Assembly: GCF_043290135.1 (NCBI RefSeq)
Contig: NC_134705.1
Coordinates: 93,699,239 to 93,763,238 of the forward strand
Source: Rhipicephalus microplus
Taxonomy: Eukaryota > Arthropoda > Arachnida > Ixodida > Ixodidae
DNA: 64,000 nucleotides
Reading direction: 5' to 3'
In this document: piece by piece, positions 12,376 to 22,779 of the stretch
Layout: each line of letters begins with the position of its first letter
Position numbering within the stretch: position 1 is the first letter of the stretch
Made by a program: the position numbers and the translations under genes
The notes under the pieces: model-generated
What the model saw: only the letters and a program-made list of their open reading frames with translations
The model's database searches: none
Told to the model about the DNA's origin: nothing

Positions 12376-13612
12376 CATTGAGGAAAAATATCGGGCATGT
12401 CGAAGTCGATCCAGTGAATCATCTATGCGTGGGAGAGGGTGGACGTCTCTCTTTGTCACTTTGTTGAGCTTCCGGTAATCGACGCAAAATCGAAGAGTGC
12501 CGTCTTTCTTTTTAACAAGTACGACGGGTGACGCCCATGGACTGTTCGAGGGTTGGATGACGTGGTCGTCGAGCATCTGTTTCACTTGAAAACGTATTGC
12601 TTCTTGTTCTTTTTGCGACACGCGGTAGGCGTGCTGTCGTACAGGCCGTTCGGTAGGGTCCGTTATGATGCGATGCTTCACGGTTGGGGTCTGCTTGATT
12701 TTGGAGGTGGACGCAAAGCAATCACTATACGTACGTAAAATCATGCGTATCTGCTGTTGCTGCGCACAGGATAGCTGGCGATTCACGTCCACCGTACTGG
12801 CTATATCAGTGTTAGCTTCGGCAGCAGTGGCAATCGGAGCGATAGTGGAACATTCTGCGTCATCGATGGCTTCAAAGTTCGCGATTGCTGTTCGCTTTGC
12901 TAAGTGTTGGTACTGGCCGCCGAAATTCGTGATCAGAAGCTGAGTCCTCCGATGTTTCAGTTTGACGATAGCACGCGCGACACAAATCTGCCGAGCCAAG
13001 AGCACCGAGAGGTTAGTTTTCGCGATGCCACTACTCTTGTTGTCACAGTCGCTCTCCACCGTTACCAACATACTGGCTCGCGGCGGCAGTGCGATGGTGT
13101 CGTCAGCAATTTGAAGTGTTGTGGTCGGCGCAACTGCATCCTTTCGTAGGGCTGTATGGTCGTTAGATAACGTTATGAGCAGGTCCGGAAGGTTAATACT
13201 GGCTCCATGCTCGCGGAGAAAATCCATTCCGAGAATCAGGTTTTGGGAGCATTCGCGCAATACAACGAAGGAAACAATGTACGTCGACTCACGAATTCGG
13301 AGGCGGGCAGTGCACATTCCTAGCGGTGTCAATAGGTGACCTCCCGCAGTCCGGAGGTTGGTTCCATGTCCCCAAGGTGTCGTTACCTTAGCTGTGCAGC
13401 GAGGTCAGCGCTTATAACAGAATAATCGGCGCCCGTATCTACCAGAGCGGTCAACGGGTGGTTGTCGACAAGAACAGAGATACGAGCAGAGACCTGTTTG
13501 TCGTCGATGGCACACGTCGGTGAAAGAATGTCGTCGGATGTCGGCAGGCAAATCGGGGGAGGGTCTTGTAACGGTCGATCAACAGCGGCCTCACCCCCAG
13601 AGGTCACTGTTC

Positions 13613-13622
13613 TTAGTTTCCC
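13613..13622 (-). promoter_or_regulatory. Element B gag-pol junction, GGGAAAC-TAA
   Basis: The minus strand reads GGGAAAC followed by TAA. GGGAAAC is a canonical -1 slippery heptamer in retroviruses. The pol frame continues as GKLRTVTSGG from this point. In the current sequence gag is out of phase with the heptamer, probably from a 1-nt loss, so this is a remnant of the signal seen intact in element F. Confidence 0.6.
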
Positions 13623-13978
13623 GGCGCGGGCTTGTGGATCTAGGTGATCTTCCTGCAAGGACTTTCGCAAAGGTTGATTGTTGGCCAGGTGACGTGGAAC
13701 GCCGTGGAGATGGTGAGCGGGATTGGCGACGCGGAAGGTTTGACGATCGTTGGCTTGCCAAGTATTCGGCGATAGCACGGGGCCGCTCACCATCTCTGGG
13801 TCGACGAGCATCCGGACGAAAGCAGGGAAGACCCATGTGCCTGTAGGCGCACTCACGGTAGATCTGACCTGGTTCACCACAGTGATAACATAGAGGCCGG
13901 TTGTCGGGAGCACGCCATACACTGGATTTCCGTGTTAGGGGTGGGTTGCCGTACTGCGGTGGTCCCGAGTAGAATGAC

Positions 13979-13983
13979 GGTGC
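13979..13983. repeat. Left 5-bp target duplication of element D (GGTGC)
   Basis: GGTGC here and GGTGC at 18369-18373 flank the two identical LTRs of D. The duplicated bases belong to the gag of element B. Confidence 0.93.
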
Positions 13984-14177
13984 TGATATATCGTAGATTA
14001 TCAGGTGCACGCGCCGAAGAACATACCGATAACACGTGCCTCCACCCCTCGCCACGGCGCATGCTCCGGCCTCGGGCCAGGGTATTAAAACCAAGACAGC
14101 AGCCTCGTGAATAAACATTGTTGTTCCTTCTTGTTCTGGCCATGCATCGTCTTATTCTTCGCCCTTACGATACAACA
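13984..14177 (+). repeat. Element D 5' LTR
   Basis: 194 bp, TGATATATCG...GATACAACA, identical by eye to the 3' copy at 18175-18368. It contains a TATA-like box and a polyadenylation signal. Confidence 0.96.
14083..14115 (+). promoter_or_regulatory. Element D LTR TATA-like box and polyA signal
   Basis: TATTAAAA at 14083-14090 is a likely TATA element and AATAAA at 14110-14115 a likely polyadenylation signal. Their closeness implies a short R region. The same pair recurs in the 3' LTR. Confidence 0.55.
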
Positions 14178-14178
14178 G

Positions 14179-14196
14179 TGGCGACGAGGATGGGAT
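14179..14196 (+). promoter_or_regulatory. Element D primer-binding site
   Basis: TGGCGACGAGGATGGGAT starts one base after the 5' LTR. It begins TGG, as expected for pairing with a tRNA CCA end. It differs from the TGGTGGA site of the other five elements, which supports a separate lineage. Confidence 0.75.
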
Positions 14197-14231
14197 CCGG
14201 TTAATTGCACTCCGACGCTGAGACCAGAAGA

Positions 14232-17200
14232 ATGGGATCCCGACCCCCTGCCTTCGACGACGCCGTGAGTAGCTGGAGCACGTATCGTGTCCGGTTGGAA
14301 GCCTACTTTGAGGGCAACGATATTACCGACGTAGCGAAACGCCGGGCCCTACTGGTTTCATCGTTGAGCGACAGTGTCGTCCGGATATTGCAAGGGCACC
14401 AGCCGGGGGTCGCCATCAACTCCTTGACGTACGATGACGTTGTGAAATGCTTGGAAGAACATTTCAACTCTCAGGCAAACGAAATAGCAGCAAGCTATTC
14501 TTTCTTTATGCGAAAACAAGATGAGCAAGAAAGCGTCCGGGACTACATTGCTGAACTGAAAAGACTGGCCGTAAATTGTAATTTCGGGGCGACACTGGAC
14601 CGTATGTTGCGGGACCGAATCGTTTGTGGGATTCGGGATGAGGAAACGCGCCGGTGCCTGCTGGGCCGCAAGAACTTGACTCGTGAAGAAGCCGAAGAAT
14701 TCGCCTTAGCTTCTGAGAAAGCGAACGAAGACGCTCGGGGCATGCGTACTTCATACGCCCGGACCGAAGGTGGCGGCGTCAACGTGATACAGCAACAAGG
14801 CAGACAGTGGAGGAAGAATTGCAGCCTTTCATGCGACAGATGCAAAGGGGCGCATGCAACGGCGTCCTGTCGACATCGCAGATCCATATGCCATCAATGT
14901 GGTAAAAGAGGGCATCTTGCTAGGGCTTGCAAAAGACTCCACACCCCCAGGTCAGGAACGTTCGCTGTCGACGGAACCGAATGTGAAAGCGAAGAAAAGA
15001 GGTTGTATGCTCTCGTTGCACACAGTTCCGCCAATAAGCACTTGGTGCAGCCAATCGAGCGCACCTTCACGTGGGAAGGCCGTAGGCTGCGAATGATTGT
15101 CGATACTGGATCACCAGTAAGCGTGATTCCCAAAAGCTTGTACAAGAAGCATCGCAAGTGGTGGCCGGCTCTGCAAAAAACTCCACTACGCCTTTCATGT
15201 TTCCTGGGACCGTTGCCGGTCGTTGGCAAGGTAGACATGCAAGTACAGCTTGGACCAGTAACGGTGAGCAGTTCGCTGATAGTAGTGGACCATCGAGGGC
15301 CCCTTTTGTGCGGAAGGGACACGATAGAGGAATTTCGCAAAGCAGGCATGTTGCTAGTAGAAGACACGTCGTCTTCGGTGAATGTTGTTCACGCCGACAG
15401 CCAGCTACCCGCACTTCTTGACGAGTTTCCGGACCTCTTTGAGAACCTCGGATGCTGTAAGGGACCACCGGTGAAGCTGTACCTCAAGGAAAGTGCGCAA
15501 CCTCGATTCCTGAAGGCTCGGACAGTCCCGTATGCCATGAGAGCGCAAGTCTCCGCCGAAATTGACCGACTGGTGGAAGTGGGCGTGCTGTCCCCAGTGA
15601 GCGTGGCTGAATGGGCAACACCGGTCGTGCCCGTAGTAAAGAAGAACGGAGACATCCGGCTGTGTGGGGACTTTAAGCTAACAGTTAATTCAGCGACACG
15701 AACAGAGCAGTACCCGCTTCCGAAAATTGACGACATCTTTGCGGCGCTATCAGGAGGCGAAGTGTTCAGCACACTCGACTTACGAAACGCATACAACCAG
15801 CTTCCCCTGGATGATGATGCTAAGAAGATAACTGTGTTGAATACACACAAAGGCCTCTTCGGCTACAACCGCTTGGCTTTTGGCATTGCCTCAGCGCCTG
15901 CGCTGTTTCAGCGGCGCATAGAAGCCGTGTTGCAGGGTATACCAGGGGTGAAAGTTTACCTGGACTACATTATTGTAGCAGAAAAAGAGTATGACACAAC
16001 GATACTGCGGCAAGTGTTCGAACGACTTCGGGCGAACGGCCTAACACTGAACAAGGAGAAGTGCCACTTCCGGGAGAATGAATTGGTATTTCTAGGGCAC
16101 CGAATCGATGCAAAAGGCCTCCACCCACTGCAGGACAATTTGGAAGCAGTGCTAGCGGCACTGCCACCGACTTCGGTAAGCCAGCTTAAATCATTCTTAG
16201 GACTGGTCACATACTATTCCAAATTTCTACCGAACTTGTCGTCCACTTTGGCCCCGTTACACCGACTCTTGTCTAAAGGAGCACTGTGGTGTTGGGGGCC
16301 CGCACAGAGAACAGCATTCCAAGAAACCAAGCGCGCCATGAGAAGGGCGAACTTTCTTGTGCATTACAACCCCCAAAGACCCTTGCGGCTTGAGTGTGAT
16401 GCGTCGGCCGAGGGTATAGGCGCAGTTTTGTCGCACCGCGTACAAGGAGTGGATCATCCCATAGCGTTCCGCTCGAGAACTCTAACGTCGGCGGAACGTA
16501 ATTATTCACAATTGGAAAAGGAGGCACTAGCGCTGGTCTTCGGCGTTGTAAAATTTCGAGATTATTTGTTTGGCAACAAGTTCACTCTGGTGACCGATCA
16601 CAAGCCTCTGACTGGTTTGCTAGGTCCAGATAAACCCATTCCGCAAATGGCAGCGGCCCGCATTCAACGTTGGGCGCTGCTCTTAGCAGCTTATCAATAC
16701 GACTTGGAATACAGAAAAGGAGATCTAAATGCAAATGCCGACGCTCTAAGCCGGTTGCCATTACCGGTTCGCGATAATGGCTGGGAAAATGAACTAGCCG
16801 AATATGTCCTGCATGCGCAGGCTACGGATGATTTTGTTTTGTCTGCGCAGAGTATTTCAGACCACACCAGCAAAGATGACGTACTTCAGCAAGTGAAGAC
16901 TTGGATCTTGCAAGGCTGGCCAAGGCGTCTCGGTTCAGAGGAACAGCAGTACCAACCGTATTTTGCACGGAGGCATGAATTGGCCGTGAGTAACGGGATA
17001 CTCTACTGGGGCCACCGTGTGGTTCTGCCTAAAGCTGCCCGGCAATTTGTTTTGAAAGAGTTGCACGATACGCACCCAGGCATGACGGCAATGAAGAACC
17101 TCACGCGCTCAATTTTCTGGTACCCAGGGCTAGACGGTGAAATTGAAATGCTTGCAAAACGGTGTCCCCAATGCGTGCAGTGTTTGCCCATGCCCCCAGC

Positions 17201-18158
17201 GCAGGTCCCGGCAAACTGGCCAAAGAACAACAGACGGTGGTACCGCCTACACGTGGATTTTGCTGGTCCCGTGGAAGGGCATATGATCTTCGTCCTCGTC
17301 GACGCCGAGACTAAGTGGATCGAAGCAGTGCCCTTGAAGACGGCGACAGCAGCGACTACGGTAGACACACTTAGGTGCATTTTCGCGCGATTTGGCATAC
17401 CACGGACTGTCGTGTCGGATAATGGTCCGCAGTTCACCAGTGCAGAGACAGCGCGGTTCTTCCGGGAAAATGGGGTGCGCCACGTAACGACGGCCCCATA
17501 CTACCCGCAATCCAACGGTTTGGCGGAACGGGCAGTACGCACCATCAAGGAAGGCCTGAAGAAAAATCAGGTGGGAACGCTGCAAAGTCGGCTTGCCAAA
17601 TTTTTGTTGCGTTACAGGACAACACCGACCCGAGAGGAGCAGTCGCCCGCGGAAAGGCTTTTTGGATTCTAACCACGGACCCGCCTGAGCACCTACCTGG
17701 CAGAGGAAGACGGGGCGAAGAGGGAGGCAACCGTCAACGGAGTTCCGAACTCTGGAAAGAAAGAGTTTGCACCAGAAAGGGAGGTGTGGAGTCGACAGTA
17801 CAGTCAGCTAGGTCAAAGGTGGCTACCCGGAACCGTGACAACAGTCGAAGGCAAGCGATCGTTAACCGTTAACACGCCAAGGGGGGTGCAACGTAGACAC
17901 GTCGATCAAGTACGACCACGCGACTCGTCGACACCGGTTAAGAAAGAACCGTGCGAAACGCCAATGGCCATGGAGCAATTGCCACTCTCATCCAGCGGCA
18001 TCCAGTCAACTAGCAGCGAAGCCCTTCAGGCCGGTCTGTCCGAGCCTGGTGAGGAAGCGTCTGGCGGTGGCATCGAGCCAGCAAGTCCAAGGTTCACGGC
18101 AGAACCACTCCCACTCCGACGCTCCACCCGTGCCTGCAAGCCGCCGGATAGGTTCTAG
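14232..18158 (+). pseudogene. Element D gag-pol polyprotein (one nonsense codon, YLDY in RT)
   Basis: The likely start is ATG 14232 (MGSRPPAFDD). An earlier in-frame TTG at 14205 is less likely. Gag covers about residues 1-240 and has two zinc knuckles near residues 201-213 (CDRCKGAHATASC) and 220-233 (CHQCGKRGHLARAC). Protease has IVDTGSPVSV (DTG codons 15102-15110). RT has EQYPLPKIDD and LDLRNAYNQL, but YLDD reads YLDY (Tyr codon 15966-15968). RNase H has ECDASAEGIG and integrase has HHCC and D, D35E residues (HVDFAGP, VVSDNGPQF, NGLAERA). TAA at 17670-17672 cuts the frame just after RLFGF. The same frame stays open afterwards to 18158 with an integrase C-terminal tail ending RACKPPDRF. Apart from these two point changes the 1.3-kilocodon frame is whole. 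Confidence 0.95.
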
Positions 18159-18159
18159 C

Positions 18160-18174
18160 TCAGAGGGGAGGAAG
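18160..18174 (+). promoter_or_regulatory. Element D polypurine tract
   Basis: CAGAGGGGAGGAAG lies directly before the 3' LTR. It is the expected primer for plus-strand DNA synthesis. Confidence 0.8.
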
Positions 18175-18368
18175 TGATATATCGTAGATTATCAGGTGCA
18201 CGCGCCGAAGAACATACCGATAACACGTGCCTCCACCCCTCGCCACGGCGCATGCTCCGGCCTCGGGCCAGGGTATTAAAACCAAGACAGCAGCCTCGTG
18301 AATAAACATTGTTGTTCCTTCTTGTTCTGGCCATGCATCGTCTTATTCTTCGCCCTTACGATACAACA
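18175..18368 (+). repeat. Element D 3' LTR
   Basis: 194 bp, identical by eye to 13984-14177, followed by the right target duplication GGTGC (18369-18373). Confidence 0.96.
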
Positions 18369-19399
18369 GGTGCCGTCTGCAGGGTGGACGGACGGGACGG
18401 ATAGCCAACAGCCAGTGCAGCAGTACGCAGTACTTCCGCGTACGTTAATAGCGGAGCTTCGGCTGGACGCGGGGCCGTCATGGGTTGGACTTCGGCTGCA
18501 CGCAGAGTCGTCATGGGGTGCACCAGCTGCCGGACCTCTTCGCGAACGACATCCGTTAAAGCGGCAACATGGGGCGGAGAAGACACCACATGCAGCTTTT
18601 GCAGCTCCTCGCGCACAATACTGCGCACGAGCTCCGTCAGGTCTTTTGCAGTCGTGACGTCAGGTGTTTGCAGGGCCGACGACACTGACGAAAGACTGCC
18701 AGGACGTTCATACTGGTACGAACGCTGCCTTAGCATTCTCTCCATTGTCGTGGCTTCGCGAAGGAAATCCTCTACAGTGCCGGGAGGGTTCCGCACTAGT
18801 CCCGCGAACAGCTGCTCCTTCACTCCCCGCATTAGGAGGCGCACCTTCTTTTCTTCCGTCATTGAAGAGTCGGCTCGCCTGAACAGCCGCGTCATGTCCT
18901 CAACGAACATGGCAACACTCTCGTTCGGACGCTGGTTTCGGGAATTGAGAAGCCGTTTTGCTTGCTCCTTTCGGTCAGAGCTTCGGAAAGTATTTCGCAA
19001 CTGGTTGCAAAACTCTGGCCAGGTTGTCATAGTGGCTTCATGGTTTTCGAACCAAGTGCGCGCAGAGTCCTCGAGATAAAAGTAGACGTACCGAAGCTTT
19101 CGCTGCTCGTTCCACTCGTTGACGCTGCCGCAACTGTTGTAGTCGTCGAGCCAGTCGTCGACGTCCTCATAAGGGTCACCGTGGAACGGCTTCGGAGTAC
19201 GCGGGACGTTGAAGAACCATGGAGGAGGCAGCGTTGATGTTTCTTGGGTTTGCGTTCCCGCACTAGCCATAGTACTGCCGAGTTGAGGAAATGGTTCGAA
19301 TTCAGGAGGTAGGCCTAGTTGTCGCCTGCTACGCCGTAGGTCAGCTGGTTCTTCCAAGTCGCGGCTAGTGTCGGGACCTTGCTGCTGATTGCAGTGCAT
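18369..19399 (-). pseudogene. Element B gag, N-terminal part
   Basis: The frame is open from ATG 19399 (a second candidate is the ATG at about 19270, MASAGTQTQE) down to the D insertion. It contains the retrotransposon gag domain: PKPFHGDPYEDVDDWL near residue 70, then SARTWFENHEATMTTW and ESVAMFVEDMTRLF. The tail is rich in Ala, Pro and Thr (LLTYAEVLRTAALA), as in elements A and C. The protein would form the capsid. The frame is clean up to the junction and rejoins the zinc-knuckle part at 13983, so gag was intact before D landed. Confidence 0.9.
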
Positions 19400-19407
19400 A
19401 CAACACT

Positions 19408-19424
19408 ACCCAGCACCTCCACCA
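19408..19424 (-). promoter_or_regulatory. Element B primer-binding site
   Basis: The minus strand reads TGGTGGAGGTGCTGGGT five bases after the 5' LTR, nearly the same as in A, C, E and F. Confidence 0.72.
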
Positions 19425-19429
19425 GAAAA

Positions 19430-19597
19430 TGTCACGTGATCACAGAAGGACCACAACGTCTGTTCACAGGAGCAGCACTGGACGTCGAGCCGAACCGAAC
19501 GTTAGAGCACGAGCACACACCAACCGTCCTCTTCTTCTTTCACACCATTGCACATACTCGCATTGGCATGGCTAAACCTCGTTCCATGCCTGTGGCA
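19430..19597 (-). repeat. Element B 5' LTR
   Basis: 168 bp, one substitution from the copy at 9788-9955 (CACCATTGCAC here, CACCATGGCAC there). ATAT follows at 19598-19601. Confidence 0.93.
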
Positions 19598-19601
19598 ATA
19601 T

Positions 19602-20885
19602 AATTGCTATCGCAATAAAAGGGGAGGGTACGAACATGTTCATTATGGGTGGAAAAGCCAGCGGGAGGGATGCCCAGAGGAGAGAGATGAGGTGTGGGTA
19701 GGTGCTGTCTGTGCCGGCTTTGCGAGTCGAGAGAGGGGGAGGGCAGAATAGGAGAGAGAGAGAAGAAAACGCACGTGCGAAATGGGCTTGTAAGCGCTAC
19801 TGAGAGGGGTGCCTAGTGGAAAAAAAGGAGGGAGCAAGCAGACACTACCTGCGTCGGCGTTGAGAGGATAGAGAGGGAGGGATGCTCAAGTGCTGTAGGG
19901 GAATCACGCCTCACACCGAATTTAGCTAGACCGTAAGACGCCTTGCTCTAAAAGCTTCTGGCCTTTGAATGGTCTTTGGTGATTGCAAAAGAGACCCTGT
20001 GAGTTTTTAAGGCTGGCAGCAGCAAGGAGCTCTGTTGTCCTGACGTGCCTTAATACCGTCCGCGTACAACAGTGAAGACGGCGCGAAGCTAACGCCACCT
20101 AAAGAGGAGCGCGCGAAGCGCAAGATACGAGGCACCGTCTCCGAGATGCTGGACGCCCCATCTCGGAGGCCATGTACGAGGCACCCGGTGCTCGCGTCCC
20201 CTCAGAACCCGCTGCGATGGAGCGGTAACTCTGAGCATGCGGGACTTCAGCGCTGATGAAAGAGAGGGTGGTGAGGCACGTTACAAGAGTAATGCAAGCC
20301 TTCTCAAACCGTTTAGGGACTTTCTCGCTGCCTTCCGTGCCAAACGGTTGTGCTGCCAGCGATCTCCGACGCCAGGGTAGCTCTCGTCGATCGGCCAACC
20401 GTCCGCGATCTCCTGACGCCATGCAGCTATCGCTGAGTGGTGCCCCGCCCTCAGAATCTTTCGACCGTGTTCTCTATCTTTCCTGTCTCTCCTCTCCTCT
20501 TTTATCACTCGTATGTGGCCAGTCTTCTATATCCTTCTGCTTCGACCATTATTTTTGTCACCTTATCCCCTCCCCTAGAAGGCACTGCGCCGTGTCGCCC
20601 ACGAGATAGACAGAAATTAGGTGCCTTCTTCCATTCCTTCAAGAATCACTATGCCACGGTTTAGGCAAGACTTCCTAAACCACGTAAGATGTACCAAGTT
20701 GTGCCAACATTTCCGTACAGTTGAGTAGCTAGCCATCAGCTGTCTGCAGCCTATTGAGGCCCCTGAATAATGTTATCAACTTTTCAACCTGTGTTACTGA
20801 CCCCTACGCTTAGGTACTATGAAACCTTAAAATGAGATTTCGATATGAAGCGTCCGGGCGAACCGATATCTGTTTTCTAGAACGT
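19602..20885. other. Unassigned intergenic stretch
   Basis: No gene was recognised. 19660-19830 is purine-rich on the plus strand. 20455-20580 is pyrimidine-rich and includes CCCCTCCCCTAGAAGG, which resembles the 3' UTR of the LINE-2 family and may be a degraded LINE end. Confidence 0.4.
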
Positions 20886-21132
20886 ATTGATTGATTGATT
20901 GATTTGTGGGGTTTAACGTCTCAAAACTATGATATGATTATGAGAGACGCCATAGTGGAGGGCTCCGGAAATTTTGACCACCTGGGGTTCTTTAACGTGC
21001 ACCCAAATTTGAGCACACGGGCCTACAACATTTCCGCCTCCAACGGAAATGCAGCTGCCGCAGCCGGGATTCGAACCCGCGCCCTGCGGGTCAGCAGCCG
21101 GGCACCTTAGCCACTAGACTATCGCGGTGGGG
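20886..21132 (-). repeat. tRNA-derived SINE, copy 1 (Ruka-like)
   Basis: On the minus strand the element begins GCCCCACCGCGATAG and has a tRNA-like head. The B-box match GGTTCGAATCC is the reverse complement of 21067-21077, and an A-box-like TAGTGGCTAAGG precedes it. The body has GGCGGAAATGTTG and GTGCACGTTAAAGAACCCC, and the end is a (AATC)n tail (plus strand TTGATTGATTGATT at 20887 onward). I recognise this as the common tick SINE called Ruka, from memory. It is an RNA polymerase III element without coding capacity. Confidence 0.88.
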
Positions 21133-22619
21133 CTTCTAGAACGTGTTGAAGGGTTAGTTAGTTCTCACTGAAGAAAGGTTAAAGATGCAACCTACGTAGA
21201 AGAAAGCACCCTGTCGCGACGCTCTATCTCGTCTGCATTTTTTTAGATTCGCAGCAGCTCTCTGGCTAGTCTGTGTAACGCTGTCCCGTGAGTCCACACA
21301 ACCCACTCGCTGCAGGTTTTGAACCTGTGCCAAGTAGGTCAAGTGACGGGGGCACGTAGACGTCACTCTCTCCCTCATCCGCAGTAGCTTCCGGCTCCTC
21401 CACAAACATGCAACAGACTTTTAACTCACTTCACCCTCTCCACCACCCACAACACTCGACCGCACGTCGAGTGGAAACACTAAAAAGATTTAGTGGTGCG
21501 TCCGCAGCAGCCATACGTACGTGGCCTCCCATTGCTAATGGCTCGCAGGCTGCGTACGTACGGCTGCTGCGGGCACGTCAATAAATCAGTGTACTCTTTC
21601 GTCTTGTTTATCTGCGACGAAAGTTACATGAAACCCAACCCGCCTTCCATGTCTTTGTGCTTCAAAGAGACGTTTACTCGAGTAAACACTTAAACACTAC
21701 ACTGAGTTTCACTTCAAACTGTTCCTCCAGCACCCGCGTCCACACCTGTTTCAACCGGGTCAACGCCGTGCGCACCACTGCTGCATCGAATTCCATCAGA
21801 GTTTCCTTCGGGGAAATGGCCCATAATTTTTGTGAACGTTGGTTGTGTTCTTACCCTTTATTTTATTTCTTTCGTTGCTTCTACATACACTTATTATAAA
21901 CAATTAGTTTAGTTATTTATGCAGTGTGTCAACCGACGTTCTTCTCTTGTGAAATGATTATCTAAAGTCATAGCTCATATGTGCAACCCTGAACGGCTAA
22001 TTTCTTATCTTGCGTACTCTTATTTGGAGTTATAAAACTGCATGAATCGCCGCACTCTGTCGGTAATCTGGGGTTCTTCATTAGGGATTTATTCTTGGTA
22101 AGTGCTCCCACGAGAAATAAAAGCTACCTGAAAAAACGAGGGAGCGAAAATGGTGGAAAAAGAGCGAACGAGGCTATGATGTCTTGGGGGAATCAAACGC
22201 AGGTCCACCCGGGACAGAAAGTGCTTCTGGTGCTGAAGTGACCACCGCTAATGACTTAGAATCAGCATATCGACGCGCATACGTTTTACGGCTGGCCATA
22301 TAAAGCTGCTATTTTCGGCACGGTCGGTGACTGGCGTGATTGCCTGCTGGAATGCCACGGCCGAATTCAAAGTAAAGGCTACTAGGTATCTTATAGAATG
22401 AGCTCTCCTTCATTGCGAACACCTGGGCAGTCGCCTCTCGGAATTAGTCGTCATTCGAAAGCTGGTGCTTGGATAGAGCGGTTTACTTTGCTGGAAATGA
22501 GGTTATAGTACAGTAACTAGGCGAAATTAGATGAAATACTTGTTTATTTTACATGTGAAGGATTTCAAAGTCGTACCTGCTCGCAAATCCGACGTCAGCA
22601 GGGTCGTCTACACCCCCAC
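21133..22619. other. Unassigned intergenic stretch with one hairpin
   Basis: No gene was recognised. Apart from the inverted repeat at 21502-21572 I see A/T-rich unique-looking DNA. Short frames here lack known motifs. Confidence 0.4.
21502..21572. repeat. Inverted repeat, 20-bp arms
   Basis: CCGCAGCAGCCATACGTACG (21502-21521) pairs with CGTACGTACGGCTGCTGCGG (21553-21572) with one mismatch, over a 31-nt loop. The transcript of either strand could fold into a strong stem. No function is evident. Confidence 0.85.
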
Positions 22620-22779
22620 TGCACATGCTTGCGTCATGTGCCAACTATCACTTTTCCCCTTCTCTCTTTTGATGGGACGATGACGAAGTGTCTATTTCAT
22701 AGAACGCTTGTACCCTTGTCTCAAAATTTCTATTTGTTTTACCGCAAATTCTGGGAGCTGCCGCTCCCTCCTTGCGAGA

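Larger units (their letters stand above)
10055..13622 (-). pseudogene. Element B pol: protease, RT, RNase H, integrase (broken)
   Basis: Protease in frame 13922-13383 has LVDTGADYSV (DTG codons 13439-13431), then a frame change near 13383-13340. Frame 13332-12295 holds the protease tail (LILGMDFL) and RT up to [10 protein letters not shown], where a 14-bp tandem duplication (12348-12375) shifts the frame. Frame 12268-11321 has [17 protein letters not shown] at 12175-12164, and RNase H with ELHTDAS intact. TAA at 11323-11321 interrupts the same frame, which goes on from 11314 to 10055 as integrase with HHCC (HDEPSSGHLG, CNHCQRR), D, D35E residues, and the GPY module. No chromodomain is visible. 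Catalytic residues look intact; the damage is two frameshifts and one nonsense codon. Confidence 0.92.
13591..13983 (-). pseudogene. Element B gag, C-terminal part (zinc knuckle)
   Basis: This is the downstream half of B gag, cut off by element D. It contains one CCHC knuckle (CYHCGEPGQIYREC) and a basic SR/SP-rich tail (RQSRSPSPRRSTSP). The reading frame joins that of the N-terminal part at 18369-19399 exactly once D and one GGTGC copy are removed, so D is the only break between the two. The frame runs past the GGGAAACTAA site at 13613-13622 and stops at TGA 13593-13591. One missing base just upstream of that site would explain why it does not end there as gag does in F. Confidence 0.88.
13984..18368 (+). 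mobile_element. Gypsy element D, nested in element B
   Basis: A 4,385-bp plus-strand LTR retrotransposon has two identical 194-bp LTRs, GGTGC target duplications, a TGGCGACGAGG primer-binding site, a strong polypurine tract (AGAGGGGAGGAAG) and one long gag-pol frame. It is smaller and of another lineage than A, B, C, E and F: two zinc knuckles, gag and pol in one frame, and a different primer site. It resembles Mag-like Gypsy elements in layout, but this is inference. It is the youngest insertion visible. Two changes disable it: YLDD to YLDY in RT and one TAA codon near the integrase end. Confidence 0.96.
9788..19597 (-). mobile_element. Gypsy element B, interrupted by nested element D
   Basis: A minus-strand Ty3/Gypsy element has 168-bp LTRs that differ at one position, and an ATAT target duplication (9784-9787 and 19598-19601). 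Gag is split by element D (13984-18368). Removing D and one copy of its 5-bp duplication leaves about 5.4 kb. Gag N-part, gag C-part, protease, RT, RNase H and integrase occur in the expected order from 19399 down to 10055. Several pol breaks make it inactive, although its LTRs look very young. Confidence 0.95.

Noticed and set aside
14232..18158. Element D as an autonomous active element
   Set aside because: LTRs are identical, but RT reads YLDY and a TAA lies in the integrase region, so this copy cannot supply its own proteins.
21061..21132. tRNA gene on the minus strand
   Set aside because: The A and B boxes belong to the head of a SINE. The cloverleaf is not completed and the sequence continues into a SINE body and an (AATC)n tail.
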